DNA of 56,918 nt. Source: Flavipsychrobacter sp. (GTDB lineage: Bacteria; Bacteroidota; Bacteroidia; Chitinophagales; Chitinophagaceae). A model generated the notes under the pieces. That model had not been told where the DNA came from. It saw only the letters and a list, made by a program, of their open reading frames with translations, and did not search any database. The DNA is taken from assembly GCA_016786565.1 (NCBI GenBank), contig JAEUVY010000052.1, forward strand, positions 1 through 56,918. Direction: 5' to 3'. The position numbers were made by a program, and so were the translations under genes. This document shows positions 31,776 to 42,171 of the stretch, piece by piece. The first letter of the stretch is position 1; each line of letters opens with the position of its first letter.

Positions 31776-33674
31776 TTAATCAGCCAATACCGGTAATTCT
31801 ATATTCGACGGATACCTGCTGTTGGTATAGATGCGGATGAGTGACGATACAAAGTCCTCCTCGCCGCAGGTGTATATGTTGACAAACTGCTGCGGATTAC
31901 GGTCAGCCAGCGGGAACCATGTGCTCTGTATCTGTATCATCAGTTTGTGGCCTTTCTTGAAAACGTGCGCCACATCCGGCAGTTGGTAAGATACCTCTGT
32001 TACCCGGCCCGGTTTGAACGCTTCGGGATAGGTGAAACTGTTGCGGTAGCGGCCACGCATGATCTCGCTGCGCACCAGCATCTGGTAGCCACCCATTGGG
32101 TAGTTCTTTCCGTTTCCTATTCCATCCACCGAGTCGGTATAGGAAAAGTCATCAGGAAATACGTCAATCAGTTTCACCACAAAGTCAGCATCTGATGTTG
32201 ATATAGAGGTGAACAGATTGGCAATAACAGGACCGGTGACAGTAAGATCGTTCTGCAGCGTCTTCGATGTGAACGAAAGCACATCGGGCCTGCGCCATGC
32301 GAAACGCTGGTCGTCGGTCATATACTCTGCAGTACGGCCTGCATGTACGTCTTCTGTATATGGCACCGGTTTGGATGGGTCGCTTGTGTATTCCTTGTAG
32401 CCTGTGGTGTTGGCAGGTTCGGTGGCAGAAAGTGAGCCATTCTCTTGCAGGTAGATCTTCTTGTTCTGTGCCTGTGCAGGTGGCCATTTATCAAAGGTGC
32501 GCCAAGTGTTGGTTCCTGTCAGGAAGATGCTGGCCTCAGGCAGTTTGTTCAGGTCGCCAACGCCGCGCAGGTGATGCTCGAAATAGGGGATCTCGATGTT
32601 CTCCTGATACCATGTGGACGTCTTGCTGCCGAAGCGCACATTGCCCAGGAACTCGCCGGTGCCACGTCCCCAGCCACCATGGCTCCACGGACCCATCACC
32701 AGCTTGTTGTTGTTAGGAGTCTTCTTCTCAATGGCCTTGTAGAGTTCCCATGCGCCAAAGCAGTCTTCTGCATCAAACAGGCCACCCACAACCAGTGTGG
32801 CGGTGTTGGAGGGGATGTGCTGCACATGGTTGCGCACATTGCGCACTTGCCACCATTCGTCGTAGTTGGGGTGGTCATACAGTTCCTTCCAGAAGGTGAT
32901 GCTGTCGCCCATCAGTTTGGCGAGGTTGCGCAGCGTGCCGGCCTCAAGGTGGAACTTGTAGTTGTCGCGCACCTTGGTCTGGAAGCCACCGGCGAACGAT
33001 GTAGTGGGTTTGGGGCGTGGCTTACCAAAGCTGCTGTAGAACCCGAATGCGTCCAGCTGCATGAATGCTCCGTTGTGGTGGAAGTCGTCACCCAGGAACC
33101 ACTCAGTCACCGGTGCCTGCGGGCTCGAAGCCTTCAGCGCAGGGTGCCCCGATAATGCGCCCATGGTAGCATAGAAGCCGGGATAAGAAATGCCGAATAT
33201 GCCTGCACGGCCATTGTTGTTCGGTACGTTCTTCACTAGCCAGTCTATCAGGTCATACGTATCTGATGCTTCATCGATCGTCGTGCCCTTTTTGTCCACA
33301 TTAAAGGGGCGCACATCCATGAATTCGCCCTCGCTCATCATGCGGCCACGCACATCCTGGTATACCATTATGTATTCCTTTTTGTAGTAGGCCATATGAT
33401 AAGAACGCCATACCTGCTTCAATTTGTCTTCGCCGTAAGGCGCAATAGAGTATGGTGTACGGGTAATGAGTATAGGGTGTTGTGTTGTGGTTGATTTAGG
33501 CGCATAGATCGCGGTATACAGACGCGCACCGTCACGCATAGGGATGTATATCTCCTTTTTGGTGTAGTTCTGTGCCAGCCATGTGGAGTCTTCCTTTTGC
33601 TGGTCTTTTACCGGTTCTTTTGCCTGCGCAGCTGCAGGCAGCCATAGTGCCAGCAGTAAAACAATGTATTTCAT
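31776..33674 (-). CDS. Secreted CocE/NonD-family alpha/beta hydrolase
   Basis: From the ATG at 33674 the protein has 632 residues with a signal peptide MKYIVLLLALWLPAAAQA; the earlier start at 33707 would spoil it. The N-terminal X-Pro dipeptidyl-peptidase (S15)-like fold shows IPMRDGARLYTAIYAPK, the oxyanion-type sequence YQDVRGRMMSEGEF, and the nucleophile Ser163 in GISYPGF. The C-terminal domain is the jelly-roll seen in CocE, glutaryl-7-ACA acylases and related esterases. Such enzymes split acyl bonds in esters, amides or beta-lactam side chains; the periplasmic substrate here is unknown. Confidence 0.93.
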   Translation of the reverse strand: MKYIVLLLALWLPAAAQAKEPVKDQQKEDSTWLAQNYTKKEIYIPMRDGARLYTAIYAPKSTTTQHPILITRTPYSIAPYGEDKLKQVWRSYHMAYYKKEYIMVYQDVRGRMMSEGEFMDVRPFNVDKKGTTIDEASDTYDLIDWLVKNVPNNNGRAGIFGISYPGFYATMGALSGHPALKASSPQAPVTEWFLGDDFHHNGAFMQLDAFGFYSSFGKPRPKPTTSFAGGFQTKVRDNYKFHLEAGTLRNLAKLMGDSITFWKELYDHPNYDEWWQVRNVRNHVQHIPSNTATLVVGGLFDAEDCFGAWELYKAIEKKTPNNNKLVMGPWSHGGWGRGTGEFLGNVRFGSKTSTWYQENIEIPYFEHHLRGVGDLNKLPEASIFLTGTNTWRTFDKWPPAQAQNKKIYLQENGSLSATEPANTTGYKEYTSDPSKPVPYTEDVHAGRTAEYMTDDQRFAWRRPDVLSFTSKTLQNDLTVTGPVIANLFTSISTSDADFVVKLIDVFPDDFSYTDSVDGIGNGKNYPMGGYQMLVRSEIMRGRYRNSFTYPEAFKPGRVTEVSYQLPDVAHVFKKGHKLMIQIQSTWFPLADRNPQQFVNIYTCGEEDFVSSLIRIYTNSRYPSNIELPVLAD

Positions 33675-33775
33675 AAAATGGTATTGACAAACGTAAATGT
33701 AGCGCATAAAGACGGGAAAGAGGAACGGAGCGGAACGGTATGATCGCGGTCGGTGGGCAAGTCAAACAAATTACT

Positions 33776-33783
33776 TAGGTTTG
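33776..33783 (+). promoter_or_regulatory. -7 promoter box of the leucine dehydrogenase gene
   Basis: TAGGTTTG matches TAnnTTTG and is followed by CACC. It ends 19 bases before the ATG at 33803. No clear -33 box. Confidence 0.5.
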
Positions 33784-33802
33784 CACCTTCATTTTTAAGA
33801 TC

Positions 33803-34876
33803 ATGCAACAATCTACACTGGAATTAATGCAGCAGATGGGCCACGAACAAGTGGTGTTCTGCCAGGATCCGAATACGGGCCTTAATGCCATCATCGCGGT
33901 GCACAATACTACATTGGGCCCGTCTTTGGGTGGCACACGTTTGTGGAACTACAACAGCCATGAGGAAGCGCTGATAGATGCCCTGCGTCTGAGTCGCGGC
34001 ATGACCTACAAGTCAGCTATCAGCGGACTGAACCTGGGTGGTGGTAAGGCAGTACTGATAGGCGACGCAAGTAAGCTGAAGTCTGAAGCGTTCTGGCGCA
34101 GGTACGGCAAGTTCGTTAACAGCCTGAATGGTAAATACATTACCGCTGAAGATGTGAACACATCAAAAGGCGATATGGAATACATAGGCATGGAGACGAA
34201 GTTTGTTACCGGCAAACCTGAGTACATGGGCGGTAGCGGCGATCCTTCTCCTGTTACAGCGTATGGCGTGTACATGGGTATGAAGGCCGCAGCTAAGAAA
34301 GCATTCGGTACCGACGTGCTTACAGGTAAGCGTATCCTGGTTCAGGGTGCAGGCAATGTAGGCCAGTACCTGATGGCTCATCTGGTAGAAGAAGGTGCAA
34401 AAGTATCTACATGCGATATCAACGAGGCTAAGCTGAAGCAGGTAGTTGCTAAGCATCCAACGATAGAAGTAGTAGATGGTGATACTATATTCGACAAAGA
34501 ATGGGATATATATGCACCATGCGCATTGGGTGCTACTGTGAATACAGAGAGCATCAATAAGCTGAAGTGCCCGGTGATAGCAGGTGGTGCAAACAACCAG
34601 CTGGCCGACGAGAATGTTCACGGACCTATGCTCGTTGAAAAAGGTATCATTTATGTACCTGACTTCCTCATCAACGCCGGTGGTATCATCAACATCAGTA
34701 TCGAGATAGATGGTTACAACAAAGACCGTGCCTACAACACAGTAGCTAAGATCTACGACCGCACGCTTACAATATTTGACATGGCTGAGAAAGCCGGCAT
34801 CCACACACAGCTTGCGGCAATGCAGATGGCTGAGAAGAGGATGAATGAGATCGCTAAACTGAGGGTGGGTATTTAA
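33803..34876 (+). CDS. Leucine dehydrogenase-type (Glu/Leu/Phe/Val) amino-acid dehydrogenase
   Basis: The 357-residue enzyme oxidatively deaminates branched-chain (or related) amino acids with NAD+. Catalytic lysines are visible as Lys70 (GMTYKSAISG) and Lys82 (GLNLGGGKAVLIGD). The Rossmann loop is VQGAGNVGQYL at about 178-188. The short length and the THE-like ITAEDVNTS and VTAYGVYMG segments fit leucine/phenylalanine dehydrogenases rather than glutamate dehydrogenase. It could feed branched-chain fatty-acid synthesis, which is prominent in Bacteroidota. The gene is alone, ended by a terminator shared with convergent HU. Confidence 0.92.
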   Translation: MQQSTLELMQQMGHEQVVFCQDPNTGLNAIIAVHNTTLGPSLGGTRLWNYNSHEEALIDALRLSRGMTYKSAISGLNLGGGKAVLIGDASKLKSEAFWRRYGKFVNSLNGKYITAEDVNTSKGDMEYIGMETKFVTGKPEYMGGSGDPSPVTAYGVYMGMKAAAKKAFGTDVLTGKRILVQGAGNVGQYLMAHLVEEGAKVSTCDINEAKLKQVVAKHPTIEVVDGDTIFDKEWDIYAPCALGATVNTESINKLKCPVIAGGANNQLADENVHGPMLVEKGIIYVPDFLINAGGIINISIEIDGYNKDRAYNTVAKIYDRTLTIFDMAEKAGIHTQLAAMQMAEKRMNEIAKLRVGI

Positions 34877-34908
34877 TCAATACCTGCCCGCGGTCGGCGG
34901 ACATAAAT

Positions 34909-34944
34909 AAAGAAGGCACTGTGAAACAGTGCCTTCTTTATTTT
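34909..34944. terminator. Bidirectional Rho-independent terminator
   Basis: A perfect 13-bp stem (AAAGAAGGCACTG / CAGTGCCTTCTTT) with a TGAAA loop has T-rich flanks on both strands. It lies between the leucine dehydrogenase gene and the convergent HU gene. Confidence 0.88.
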
Positions 34945-34960
34945 GTTCAGAGCGAGAAGA

Positions 34961-35242
34961 TTACTTCTTGCTCATGATCTTAGTAGCGAACTCTTTACCT
35001 GCTTTGAACTTAGGCACTTTGCGCGCTTTGATCTTGATAACTGCACCAGTCTGAGGGTTGCGGCCGTTGCGGGCAGAACGCTCAGATACTGAGAAAGTAC
35101 CGAAGCCTACCAGTGTAACACGGTCACCTTTTTTCAGCGCACCTACCACTGCATTTGTAAATGAGTCAAGAGCGTCGTTAGCCTGTACCTTAGTAAGACC
35201 GGCGTCTTTTGCAATCTTGTCAATCAATTCAGCCTTGTTCAT
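34961..35242 (-). CDS. hup: HU family DNA-binding protein
   Basis: The true start is the ATG at 35242 ([18 protein letters not shown]), giving 93 residues, standard for HU. The longer open frame to 35371 runs through the promoter. The IHF/HU features are complete: helical N-terminus, [25 protein letters not shown] with the Pro-tipped DNA-intercalating arm, and a basic C-terminus ending in a MSKK tail. HU bends and compacts DNA. It has one of the best promoters of the window upstream (35288-35318) and a shared terminator downstream. Confidence 0.96.
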   Translation of the reverse strand: MNKAELIDKIAKDAGLTKVQANDALDSFTNAVVGALKKGDRVTLVGFGTFSVSERSARNGRNPQTGAVIKIKARKVPKFKAGKEFATKIMSKK

Positions 35243-35287
35243 AACTGTTTTGTTTTTGTTGTGAAATGATAATTTTTGAGGATAGAA

Positions 35288-35318
35288 CAAATATACAGAC
35301 GAATATGTCAACACCAAA
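35288..35318 (-). promoter_or_regulatory. Full Bacteroidota promoter for HU (minus strand)
   Basis: On the minus strand TTTG (35318-35315), a 19-base spacer, and TATATTTG (35295-35288) fit the TTTG-N19/20-TAnnTTTG consensus exactly. It leaves a leader of about 40 bases before the HU ATG. Confidence 0.85.
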
Positions 35319-35494
35319 TATTCTGAATTATTTTTTTGGTGTAAAACCCTTGCCTGAAGCAGGTTTCCCACATATTGCCAACAATTTTTAAGTGAAATTT
35401 GGATTTAACAAAATAATGCTGTAAGCGGCTGTGGGTGCGGTTTTGCGACGATTTTTCGCTGTTTTCCTGTTTTTTCTCGGAAATTTCTACCACA

Positions 35495-35797
35495 TCAGAG
35501 CACTTCCATTACCGACCGAAATGCCACGAAACCCGCGCCAAATCTATCGAAAGCCTTGTTGCGCATTGCCTGTGCGTGGTTGTCTATATAGTCATTATAT
35601 TCCTTCAGGCTGTTGCAGCTGTACTGTGCCGAGAAGGTGATCCCTTCGGCTTCGTCTTGCTCCAGAAGGCGGCAAAGGCGATATTCTGTGAAAAGGCCGG
35701 TGCTCTTCAGGTCGGGCATGTGTTCTTCCAACATCCATTTTACCCAGGCATCGGCAATAGATGCTTCTACTTTCACTGTTACGTTATAGATGATCAT
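35495..35797 (-). CDS. DUF4286 family protein
   Basis: The 100-residue protein fits DUF4286, a dimeric alpha/beta-barrel (ferredoxin-like) family of Bacteroidota and Proteobacteria: MIIYNVTVKVEASIADAWVKWMLEEHMPD at the start, then CRLLEQDEAEGITFSAQYSCNSLKEYNDYI. The function is not known. It is soluble. The gene is 35 bases downstream of the flavoprotein gene, in the same direction, so co-transcription is possible. Confidence 0.88.
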   Translation of the reverse strand: MIIYNVTVKVEASIADAWVKWMLEEHMPDLKSTGLFTEYRLCRLLEQDEAEGITFSAQYSCNSLKEYNDYIDNHAQAMRNKAFDRFGAGFVAFRSVMEVL

Positions 35798-35832
35798 TGT
35801 TCTGTGGTTTTTACAAAATTACTTTACTGCTG

Positions 35833-37065
35833 TTATTGTTGGTTGGCCGACATTGCCATTGCTGCCGTGAACCCGCTACTCCATGCATGCTGAAAGTTGT
35901 AGCCTCCGGTAATACCGTCAACCGCCATTATCTCGCCCGCGAAATATAGCCCCGGTATTTTTCTGCTTTCCATTGTCTGCGCGTCAATGTCGGCTATAGC
36001 CACACCACCGCAGGTTACGAATTCCTCTTTGAAAGTGGTTTTGCCTGATACCGCATATTGATCGCGCAACAGCGCTTCCGTGAGTTTGTTCTGCACACTT
36101 GCGGGTAGGTCGCCCCAACGTGTCTGGTCTGTAACACCGGCGCGGGTCGCCATGAACTCCCACAGTCGTTTAGGTAATGCGAAAGGATTCTTCTGCATCA
36201 CAAAGTTCTTGCCCTGATCGCGGCGCTGGTAATTGATCTGTTCTTTCAGGTCGTTGTCGTCGGTTCCCGGCAGCCAGTTGATGAGTGCAGTGAAGTTATA
36301 GTTGCGCTCAGCCAGCTCGCGCGCGGCAAATGCAGATGTCTTCAGTATTGCAGGACCGCTCATGCCCCAGTGAGTGATGAGCAATGGTCCAGACTGACTG
36401 ATCTTTGTACCCGCTATCTTCACTGTCGCTTCGGGTACGCTCACACCCATCAGTTCGGTAATGGGGTTGCCCGGCATATTGAAAGTGAACAACGACGGAA
36501 CAGGTGGTTCTATCTTGTGGTCAAGCACTGCCAGCCAGTTGTACTGTTCCGCCTTCGGAAAGCCTCCGGTTGTGATAAGCACCTTATCTGCAGCGAATAC
36601 TGAAGTGTCTGAAAAGGTGAGGATAAATTTGTTGTTGTTTTCTGCTGATGGTGGTGTGATGGATGACACAGATTTGCGATAATACACCTGTACTTTTTGC
36701 GCCATCATTTCCTGCCATATGCAGTCTATAATAGTTTGCGAGTTGTCCGTCACCGGAAACATCCTTCCGTCTTCCTCGGCTTTTAGTTTTACACCCCTTT
36801 GCTCAAACCAATCTATGGTCTGTTGCGGGCCGAAGCGGTAGAGCGACTTGCGAAGCAACTGTTTGCCTCTCGGGTAACGTTCCAGCAATTCCGGGATATC
36901 AAAACAGTGGTGGGTAACATTGCACCTGCCGCCACCCGATACTTTTACTTTTTGTAGTGCTTTTCCGGTCTTTTCAAACAGAGCAACCTCGCTTCCGTTG
37001 CTGAACGGAATATTGGCTGCGGCAAAGCAACCGGCTGCACCTGCACCAATGATGGCAATCTTCAT
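35833..37065 (-). CDS. HI0933-family flavoprotein (NAD(P)/FAD-dependent oxidoreductase)
   Basis: From the ATG at 37065 the protein has 410 residues. The FAD-binding Rossmann loop GAGAAGCFAA stands at the N-terminus. Family blocks include LQKVKVSGGGRCNVTH, the RYPRGKQLLRKSLYRFGPQQTIDWFEQRGV stretch, VLITTGGFPKAE, and the C-terminal PGLYFAGEIMAVDGITGGYNFQHAWSSG. Members are sometimes named aminoacetone oxidase or BaiN; the reaction is not settled. An earlier start at 37077 would add MFTP only. Confidence 0.92.
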   Translation of the reverse strand: MKIAIIGAGAAGCFAAANIPFSNGSEVALFEKTGKALQKVKVSGGGRCNVTHHCFDIPELLERYPRGKQLLRKSLYRFGPQQTIDWFEQRGVKLKAEEDGRMFPVTDNSQTIIDCIWQEMMAQKVQVYYRKSVSSITPPSAENNNKFILTFSDTSVFAADKVLITTGGFPKAEQYNWLAVLDHKIEPPVPSLFTFNMPGNPITELMGVSVPEATVKIAGTKISQSGPLLITHWGMSGPAILKTSAFAARELAERNYNFTALINWLPGTDDNDLKEQINYQRRDQGKNFVMQKNPFALPKRLWEFMATRAGVTDQTRWGDLPASVQNKLTEALLRDQYAVSGKTTFKEEFVTCGGVAIADIDAQTMESRKIPGLYFAGEIMAVDGITGGYNFQHAWSSGFTAAMAMSANQQ

Positions 37066-37167
37066 TGGTGTAAACATACGGCGAATGGATGGAAAATACG
37101 GAGCTCTTTATTCTGTATGTAAAGTCGGGCTATTTTGTCTAATTTGCCTTCAAAACCCCCTCGATAT

Positions 37168-37824
37168 ATGTTGCAGAAGTCAACACTTGCTTTTCTTGAT
37201 CAACTGGCCCGAAACAATAACAAGCCTTGGTTTGAGAAAAACAAAGACGCCTACATGGCAGCAAAAGAAGATTTCGAACAGTTTGTGACCAATGTTCTTG
37301 CCGGATTAAGTGAGCTTGATCCTGCATTTAAGCAACTCACAGCGAAGGATTGTGTGATGCGCATATATCGCGATGTGCGTTTTTCGAAAGATAAGTCGCC
37401 GTATAAGCTGAATTTCGGAGCCGGTTTCAGCAGCGGGGGTAAGAAATTTCCGGGTGCGGGATACTATTTACACGTTGAGCCGGGCAAGTGTTTTGCAGGT
37501 GGCGGCATCTGGCAGCCCGAGGGGCCTATGCTTAAAGCCATCCGTCAGGAGATAGATTATGGATTTGAAGAGTTTAAAAAGATCGTTGAGGCAAAGGACT
37601 TCAAAAAACTATTTGCTCAGATAGATGGCGATAGACTGGTGAAGGTGCCTATGGGGTATGGCGAAGATAATCCTGCCATAGAATACCTGAGGTTGAAGTC
37701 CTTTACGGTGAGCGGTAACTTAACCGATGCTGATATAACAAAGAAGACGGCCGTAGCAAATGTGAACGAAGTGTTTGCCGCTATGAAGCCGTTTGTTGAT
37801 TTTCTTAATAGGGCGGTAGGGTAG
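37168..37824 (+). CDS. DUF2461 family protein
   Basis: From the ATG at 37168 there are 218 residues. DUF2461 markers are LAFLDQLARNNNKPWFEKNKDAYMAAKEDFEQFV, the DCVMRIYRDVRFSKDKSPYKLNFGAGFS stretch and YYLHVEPGKCFAGGGIWQPEG. The family is widespread in Bacteroidota and actinobacteria, and its role is unknown. A longer frame starts with TTG at 37135 but adds residues (NLPSKPPRY) not typical of the family. The next gene follows after 33 bases in the same direction. Confidence 0.9.
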   Translation: MLQKSTLAFLDQLARNNNKPWFEKNKDAYMAAKEDFEQFVTNVLAGLSELDPAFKQLTAKDCVMRIYRDVRFSKDKSPYKLNFGAGFSSGGKKFPGAGYYLHVEPGKCFAGGGIWQPEGPMLKAIRQEIDYGFEEFKKIVEAKDFKKLFAQIDGDRLVKVPMGYGEDNPAIEYLRLKSFTVSGNLTDADITKKTAVANVNEVFAAMKPFVDFLNRAVG

Positions 37825-37857
37825 CGCTACTGTTTACATGGTAAGAGCCGATAACTG

Positions 37858-39486
37858 ATGCAGGCAGACAATACACAAAAGCCCGATATATGGAAGGTGA
37901 GTGAGCGCGTATTGCGTATGCTGCTTTTTGCCGGTGTGTTTCTATGCCTGTTACAAATATGGCTGCCTACCTATTTTGTGAATGGCGACGGCCCGTGCCA
38001 CATAGCCAACGCCCGGGTGATGCACGACTGGTGGACAGGAGAATCAGTGGATTTTTATAAAAGGTTCTATCATTTCAATCTTCACCCGCACCCCAACTGG
38101 CTATCGCACCTAATTCTTGCCGGGCTCATGTTTGTGGTGAACGGGTTAACTGCTGAGAAGCTGCTGCTTACCGGCTATGTATTGCTGATGGTTACCGGCA
38201 TGTATCGTTTACTAAGGCAGGTAGCCGGCCGGCCCACTTACTGGCCTTTGGTTTTGTTCCTGTTCATTTTTCACAACCTGGTAGCGCAGGGGTTCTACAA
38301 TTTCTCGTACAGCATAGGGTTCTTCTGCCTGTTGGTGGCAGAGTGGATTAAGTATCTTGGTGATAAGGACCGTAAGCGCCTTGGCTCATTTTTTGTGTTG
38401 CTGCTGCTCACTTATTTCTCTCACCCGGTGGCATTCATACTCGGTGGCGTTACCTGTGTAGCCCTTGCCATTTCGCATGCGGTAGCAGAGAAGGGTAGTG
38501 CCGCCGGGCGAACAGTGATGCGCATACTGGTAGTGCTGGGTCTGTGTAATATTCCTCTTTTGCTGCTGTTTGCCGGCTTTGCCAACAGGCAGCACAGCGG
38601 TCATGGACCGCACCTGCAGTTTGTGCCCGACCGGTTCCTGGAACTGGTGCGGTTTGAGTATCTGGTAAACTATGACCACCGTGAGGTGTTGGTGGCGGCA
38701 ATTTCGGGTATTGTGTTCTGTTGGGTGTTTCTGGTGGCATTACTTCGTCGGGCACAGGCCGGAAAGACCGTTCATAGGTTCGATGGCTTTTTGCTGGCAT
38801 TCCTGTTCACTATGTCTCTGTTTCCGGTGGTTTCGAACCTTATGTTGGGTGGCGGGGCACTGGTGGCACGCCTCGGTTTGTTTGCTATTTTGTTTATGGC
38901 GCTATGTGTTGCTTACATGCCCGTTCGCGACAAGGTGCTGAACATTGCCGGGCTACTGCTATTTTCCTACAGTAGTGTGCTGGCGGTAGTGCGCATGAAT
39001 ATAAACCTGGAAGGATCTGAAGCTATAGCTGACCATCTGACGGTAGGTAAGTACATAAAACCCGGGTCAGTGGTGCTGCCGCTTCATTTTGCTACATTCG
39101 GTAAGAAGGAGGAAGGTGAAATGATAACCGACAAGAATAACACGTTTGCACATGAGGGCCAGTATCTGGCAATGGAAAAGCCGGTCATAGTGCTGGACAA
39201 TTATGAAGCAAATACCAACTATTTCCCCCTAAAGTGGCATGACGGTGTTAACCCCCACAAGTACCTAAGCCGCAAACGAGGCATAGAGGGTGTGCCGCCG
39301 AGTGCTGCCATAAACGAGTATAGGCTCAAAAATGGTGTGGTTATAGATTACGTCGTCACCCTTTGTTTCGATTCCTCTATGCTGAAAGATGCTGATGTGG
39401 CCGAATTAATGAACGAGGTAGCGGGCGGATACCATATAATATATACCTCACCTGCCCGTCAGGCGGTATTGTGGCAGAGGAATTAG
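37858..39486 (+). CDS. Polytopic membrane protein, possible GT-C-type glycosyltransferase
   Basis: The 542-residue product has about ten to eleven membrane helices over residues 20-385 and a soluble C-terminal part of about 150 residues. An early loop NGDGPCHIANARVMHDWWTGESVDFYKRFYHF with an Asp and His after the first helix resembles the first extracytoplasmic loop of GT-C glycosyltransferases, which use lipid-linked sugars. I do not see a decisive catalytic motif, so this stays a suggestion. The next gene, atpD, has its own promoter and is not part of the same unit. Confidence 0.75.
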   Translation: MQADNTQKPDIWKVSERVLRMLLFAGVFLCLLQIWLPTYFVNGDGPCHIANARVMHDWWTGESVDFYKRFYHFNLHPHPNWLSHLILAGLMFVVNGLTAEKLLLTGYVLLMVTGMYRLLRQVAGRPTYWPLVLFLFIFHNLVAQGFYNFSYSIGFFCLLVAEWIKYLGDKDRKRLGSFFVLLLLTYFSHPVAFILGGVTCVALAISHAVAEKGSAAGRTVMRILVVLGLCNIPLLLLFAGFANRQHSGHGPHLQFVPDRFLELVRFEYLVNYDHREVLVAAISGIVFCWVFLVALLRRAQAGKTVHRFDGFLLAFLFTMSLFPVVSNLMLGGGALVARLGLFAILFMALCVAYMPVRDKVLNIAGLLLFSYSSVLAVVRMNINLEGSEAIADHLTVGKYIKPGSVVLPLHFATFGKKEEGEMITDKNNTFAHEGQYLAMEKPVIVLDNYEANTNYFPLKWHDGVNPHKYLSRKRGIEGVPPSAAINEYRLKNGVVIDYVVTLCFDSSMLKDADVAELMNEVAGGYHIIYTSPARQAVLWQRN

Positions 39487-39619
39487 CTATTTGGATAGAG
39501 GTCGGTCATATAGGAGTCCATTAAAAGGAATGGATGCATTGGATTTGTGAATATTTAATTTGTTGGGGGTGGGGTGTTAATAACCTTTGTGTTGTGGTGT
39601 GGCAAAAAGCCCGAATACT

Positions 39620-39651
39620 TTTGACTTTTTAAATACATACCCTTACCTTTG
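39620..39651 (+). promoter_or_regulatory. Full Bacteroidota promoter for atpDC
   Basis: TTTG (39620-39623), a 20-base spacer, and TACCTTTG (39644-39651) match the consensus exactly. It lies 42 bases before the atpD ATG. Confidence 0.9.
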
Positions 39652-39684
39652 CGCAAAATTTCACAGACCTAATTAATATAATAA

Positions 39685-41199
<1,515 letters not shown>

Positions 41200-41220
41200 T
41201 ACTAACCAGCACAGCAAAAA

Positions 41221-41481
41221 ATGAACTTAGAAATATTAACACCTGAGCACAAGGTTTTCAGCGGCAAAGTATACGGGATACAGCTTCCCGGTACGCATGG
41301 TTCGTTTGAGATACTTGAAAAGCACGCACCCATGATCTCTTCATTGGGTAAGGGCAAAATGAAAGTGATCAAAGACAAGAGCCAGGGCAACACTGAAACT
41401 TACGAGATCACTGCAGGTTTTGTGGAAGTGCTGAACAACAACGTTAGCGTTCTTATTGAAGACGCAAACGCGCTGGACTAA
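41221..41481 (+). CDS. atpC: F1F0 ATP synthase subunit epsilon (short form)
   Basis: The 86-residue protein is the N-terminal beta-sandwich domain of epsilon: LEILTPEHKVFSGKVYGIQLPGTHGSFEILEKHAPMISSLGKG and an end at EVLNNNVSVLIEDANALD. The C-terminal two-helix hairpin, which in E. coli inhibits ATP hydrolysis, is missing. This is not a frameshift: a good terminator follows at once. Short epsilon subunits are known in Bacteroidota. Confidence 0.95.
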   Translation: MNLEILTPEHKVFSGKVYGIQLPGTHGSFEILEKHAPMISSLGKGKMKVIKDKSQGNTETYEITAGFVEVLNNNVSVLIEDANALD

Positions 41482-41501
41482 AAAATCCAATATTGAATTT
41501 G

Positions 41502-41534
41502 AAAATGCCGGGTATTTGCCCGGCATTTTTTTGT
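41502..41534 (+). terminator. Rho-independent terminator of atpDC
   Basis: An 11-bp stem (AAAATGCCGGG / CCCGGCATTTT) with a TATTTG loop is followed by a T-run. It begins 20 bases after the atpC stop. Confidence 0.92.
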
Positions 41535-41598
41535 TTTAGTCATGCCGCATATACCAAATTGACTTGATTTTGATGATTTTAGAGTAATTTTACAAGTA

Positions 41599-41835
41599 AT
41601 GGCAGCAAATGTTATCGATATTGAGATACAAAAATACCTGCATTTTCTCGGTACAGAGGAGAAGAAGTCAATACTGCATGTGATCAAATCATTTGTGCAA
41701 CTCAGGCAGGAAAATGCCTCTCAACGGGTAAGTATTGAACAGTACAATAAAGAGATTGACGAAGCACTCGGGCAATTTAAGTCTGGCGATTTTCTTACCC
41801 AGCAGGAGTTGGAAAAGGAAATGGAAAAATTGTAA
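41599..41835 (+). CDS. Antitoxin of a ParE/RelE-type toxin-antitoxin pair
   Basis: This 78-residue acidic, helical protein has the layout of small Bacteroidota antitoxins: an N-terminal IEIQKYLHFLGTEEKKSILHVIKSF segment that may dimerise, then a flexible acidic tail EIDEALGQFKSGDFLTQQELEKEMEKL that would wrap the toxin. It lies directly before a ParE-like toxin gene and overlaps it by 7 bases if the toxin starts at ATT. The family is not named more exactly, and the pairing rests mostly on position. Confidence 0.82.
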   Translation: MAANVIDIEIQKYLHFLGTEEKKSILHVIKSFVQLRQENASQRVSIEQYNKEIDEALGQFKSGDFLTQQELEKEMEKL

Positions 41836-42131
41836 AACGTCGCAAACTCGTTTGGCCTGCAACAGCAGTGGTGCAGTTAAGGTTGGTGTATGAGCATATC
41901 AGGAAAGATTCTGAAAAGAATGCGGCAAAAGTCCGAACCGAAATAATGAATGCCTGTAAGGAGTTATTAAAACATCCCGAAAAGTATCCACCTGATAAAT
42001 ACCGGTCGGAAAATGATGGCACTTTCAGGGCATTCGAATTGTATCACCATCGAATTGTGTACATGGTCACTGAAAGCGAAATAGTGATCGTCAGAGTGCG
42101 CCACACCGCCATGGAGCCATTATCATATTGA
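41829..42131 (+). CDS. RelE/ParE-family toxin (apparent ATT start)
   Basis: ParE-type toxins poison gyrase; RelE types cut mRNA on the ribosome. The frame reads (I)VKRRKLVWPATAVVQLRLVYEHIRKDSEKNAAKV, which matches the family's first strand and helix. The end FRAFELYHHRIVYMVTESEIVIVRVRHT matches its last strands. No ATG, GTG or TTG lies before the conserved KRRKLVW strand; the first is GTG at 41868, which would delete it. The ATT at 41829 overlaps the antitoxin stop by 7 bases, as expected for coupled translation. I therefore use ATT, as an inference; a start at 41868 is the alternative. Confidence 0.8.
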   Translation: MVKRRKLVWPATAVVQLRLVYEHIRKDSEKNAAKVRTEIMNACKELLKHPEKYPPDKYRSENDGTFRAFELYHHRIVYMVTESEIVIVRVRHTAMEPLSY

Positions 42132-42171
42132 TATTAAATATTTCCATGCGCGAATTTATTAGTATCAGCGT

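Noticed and set aside
32445..33155. 236-residue plus-strand open frame
   Set aside because: Antisense to the CocE-type hydrolase gene, which has clear family motifs and a signal peptide.
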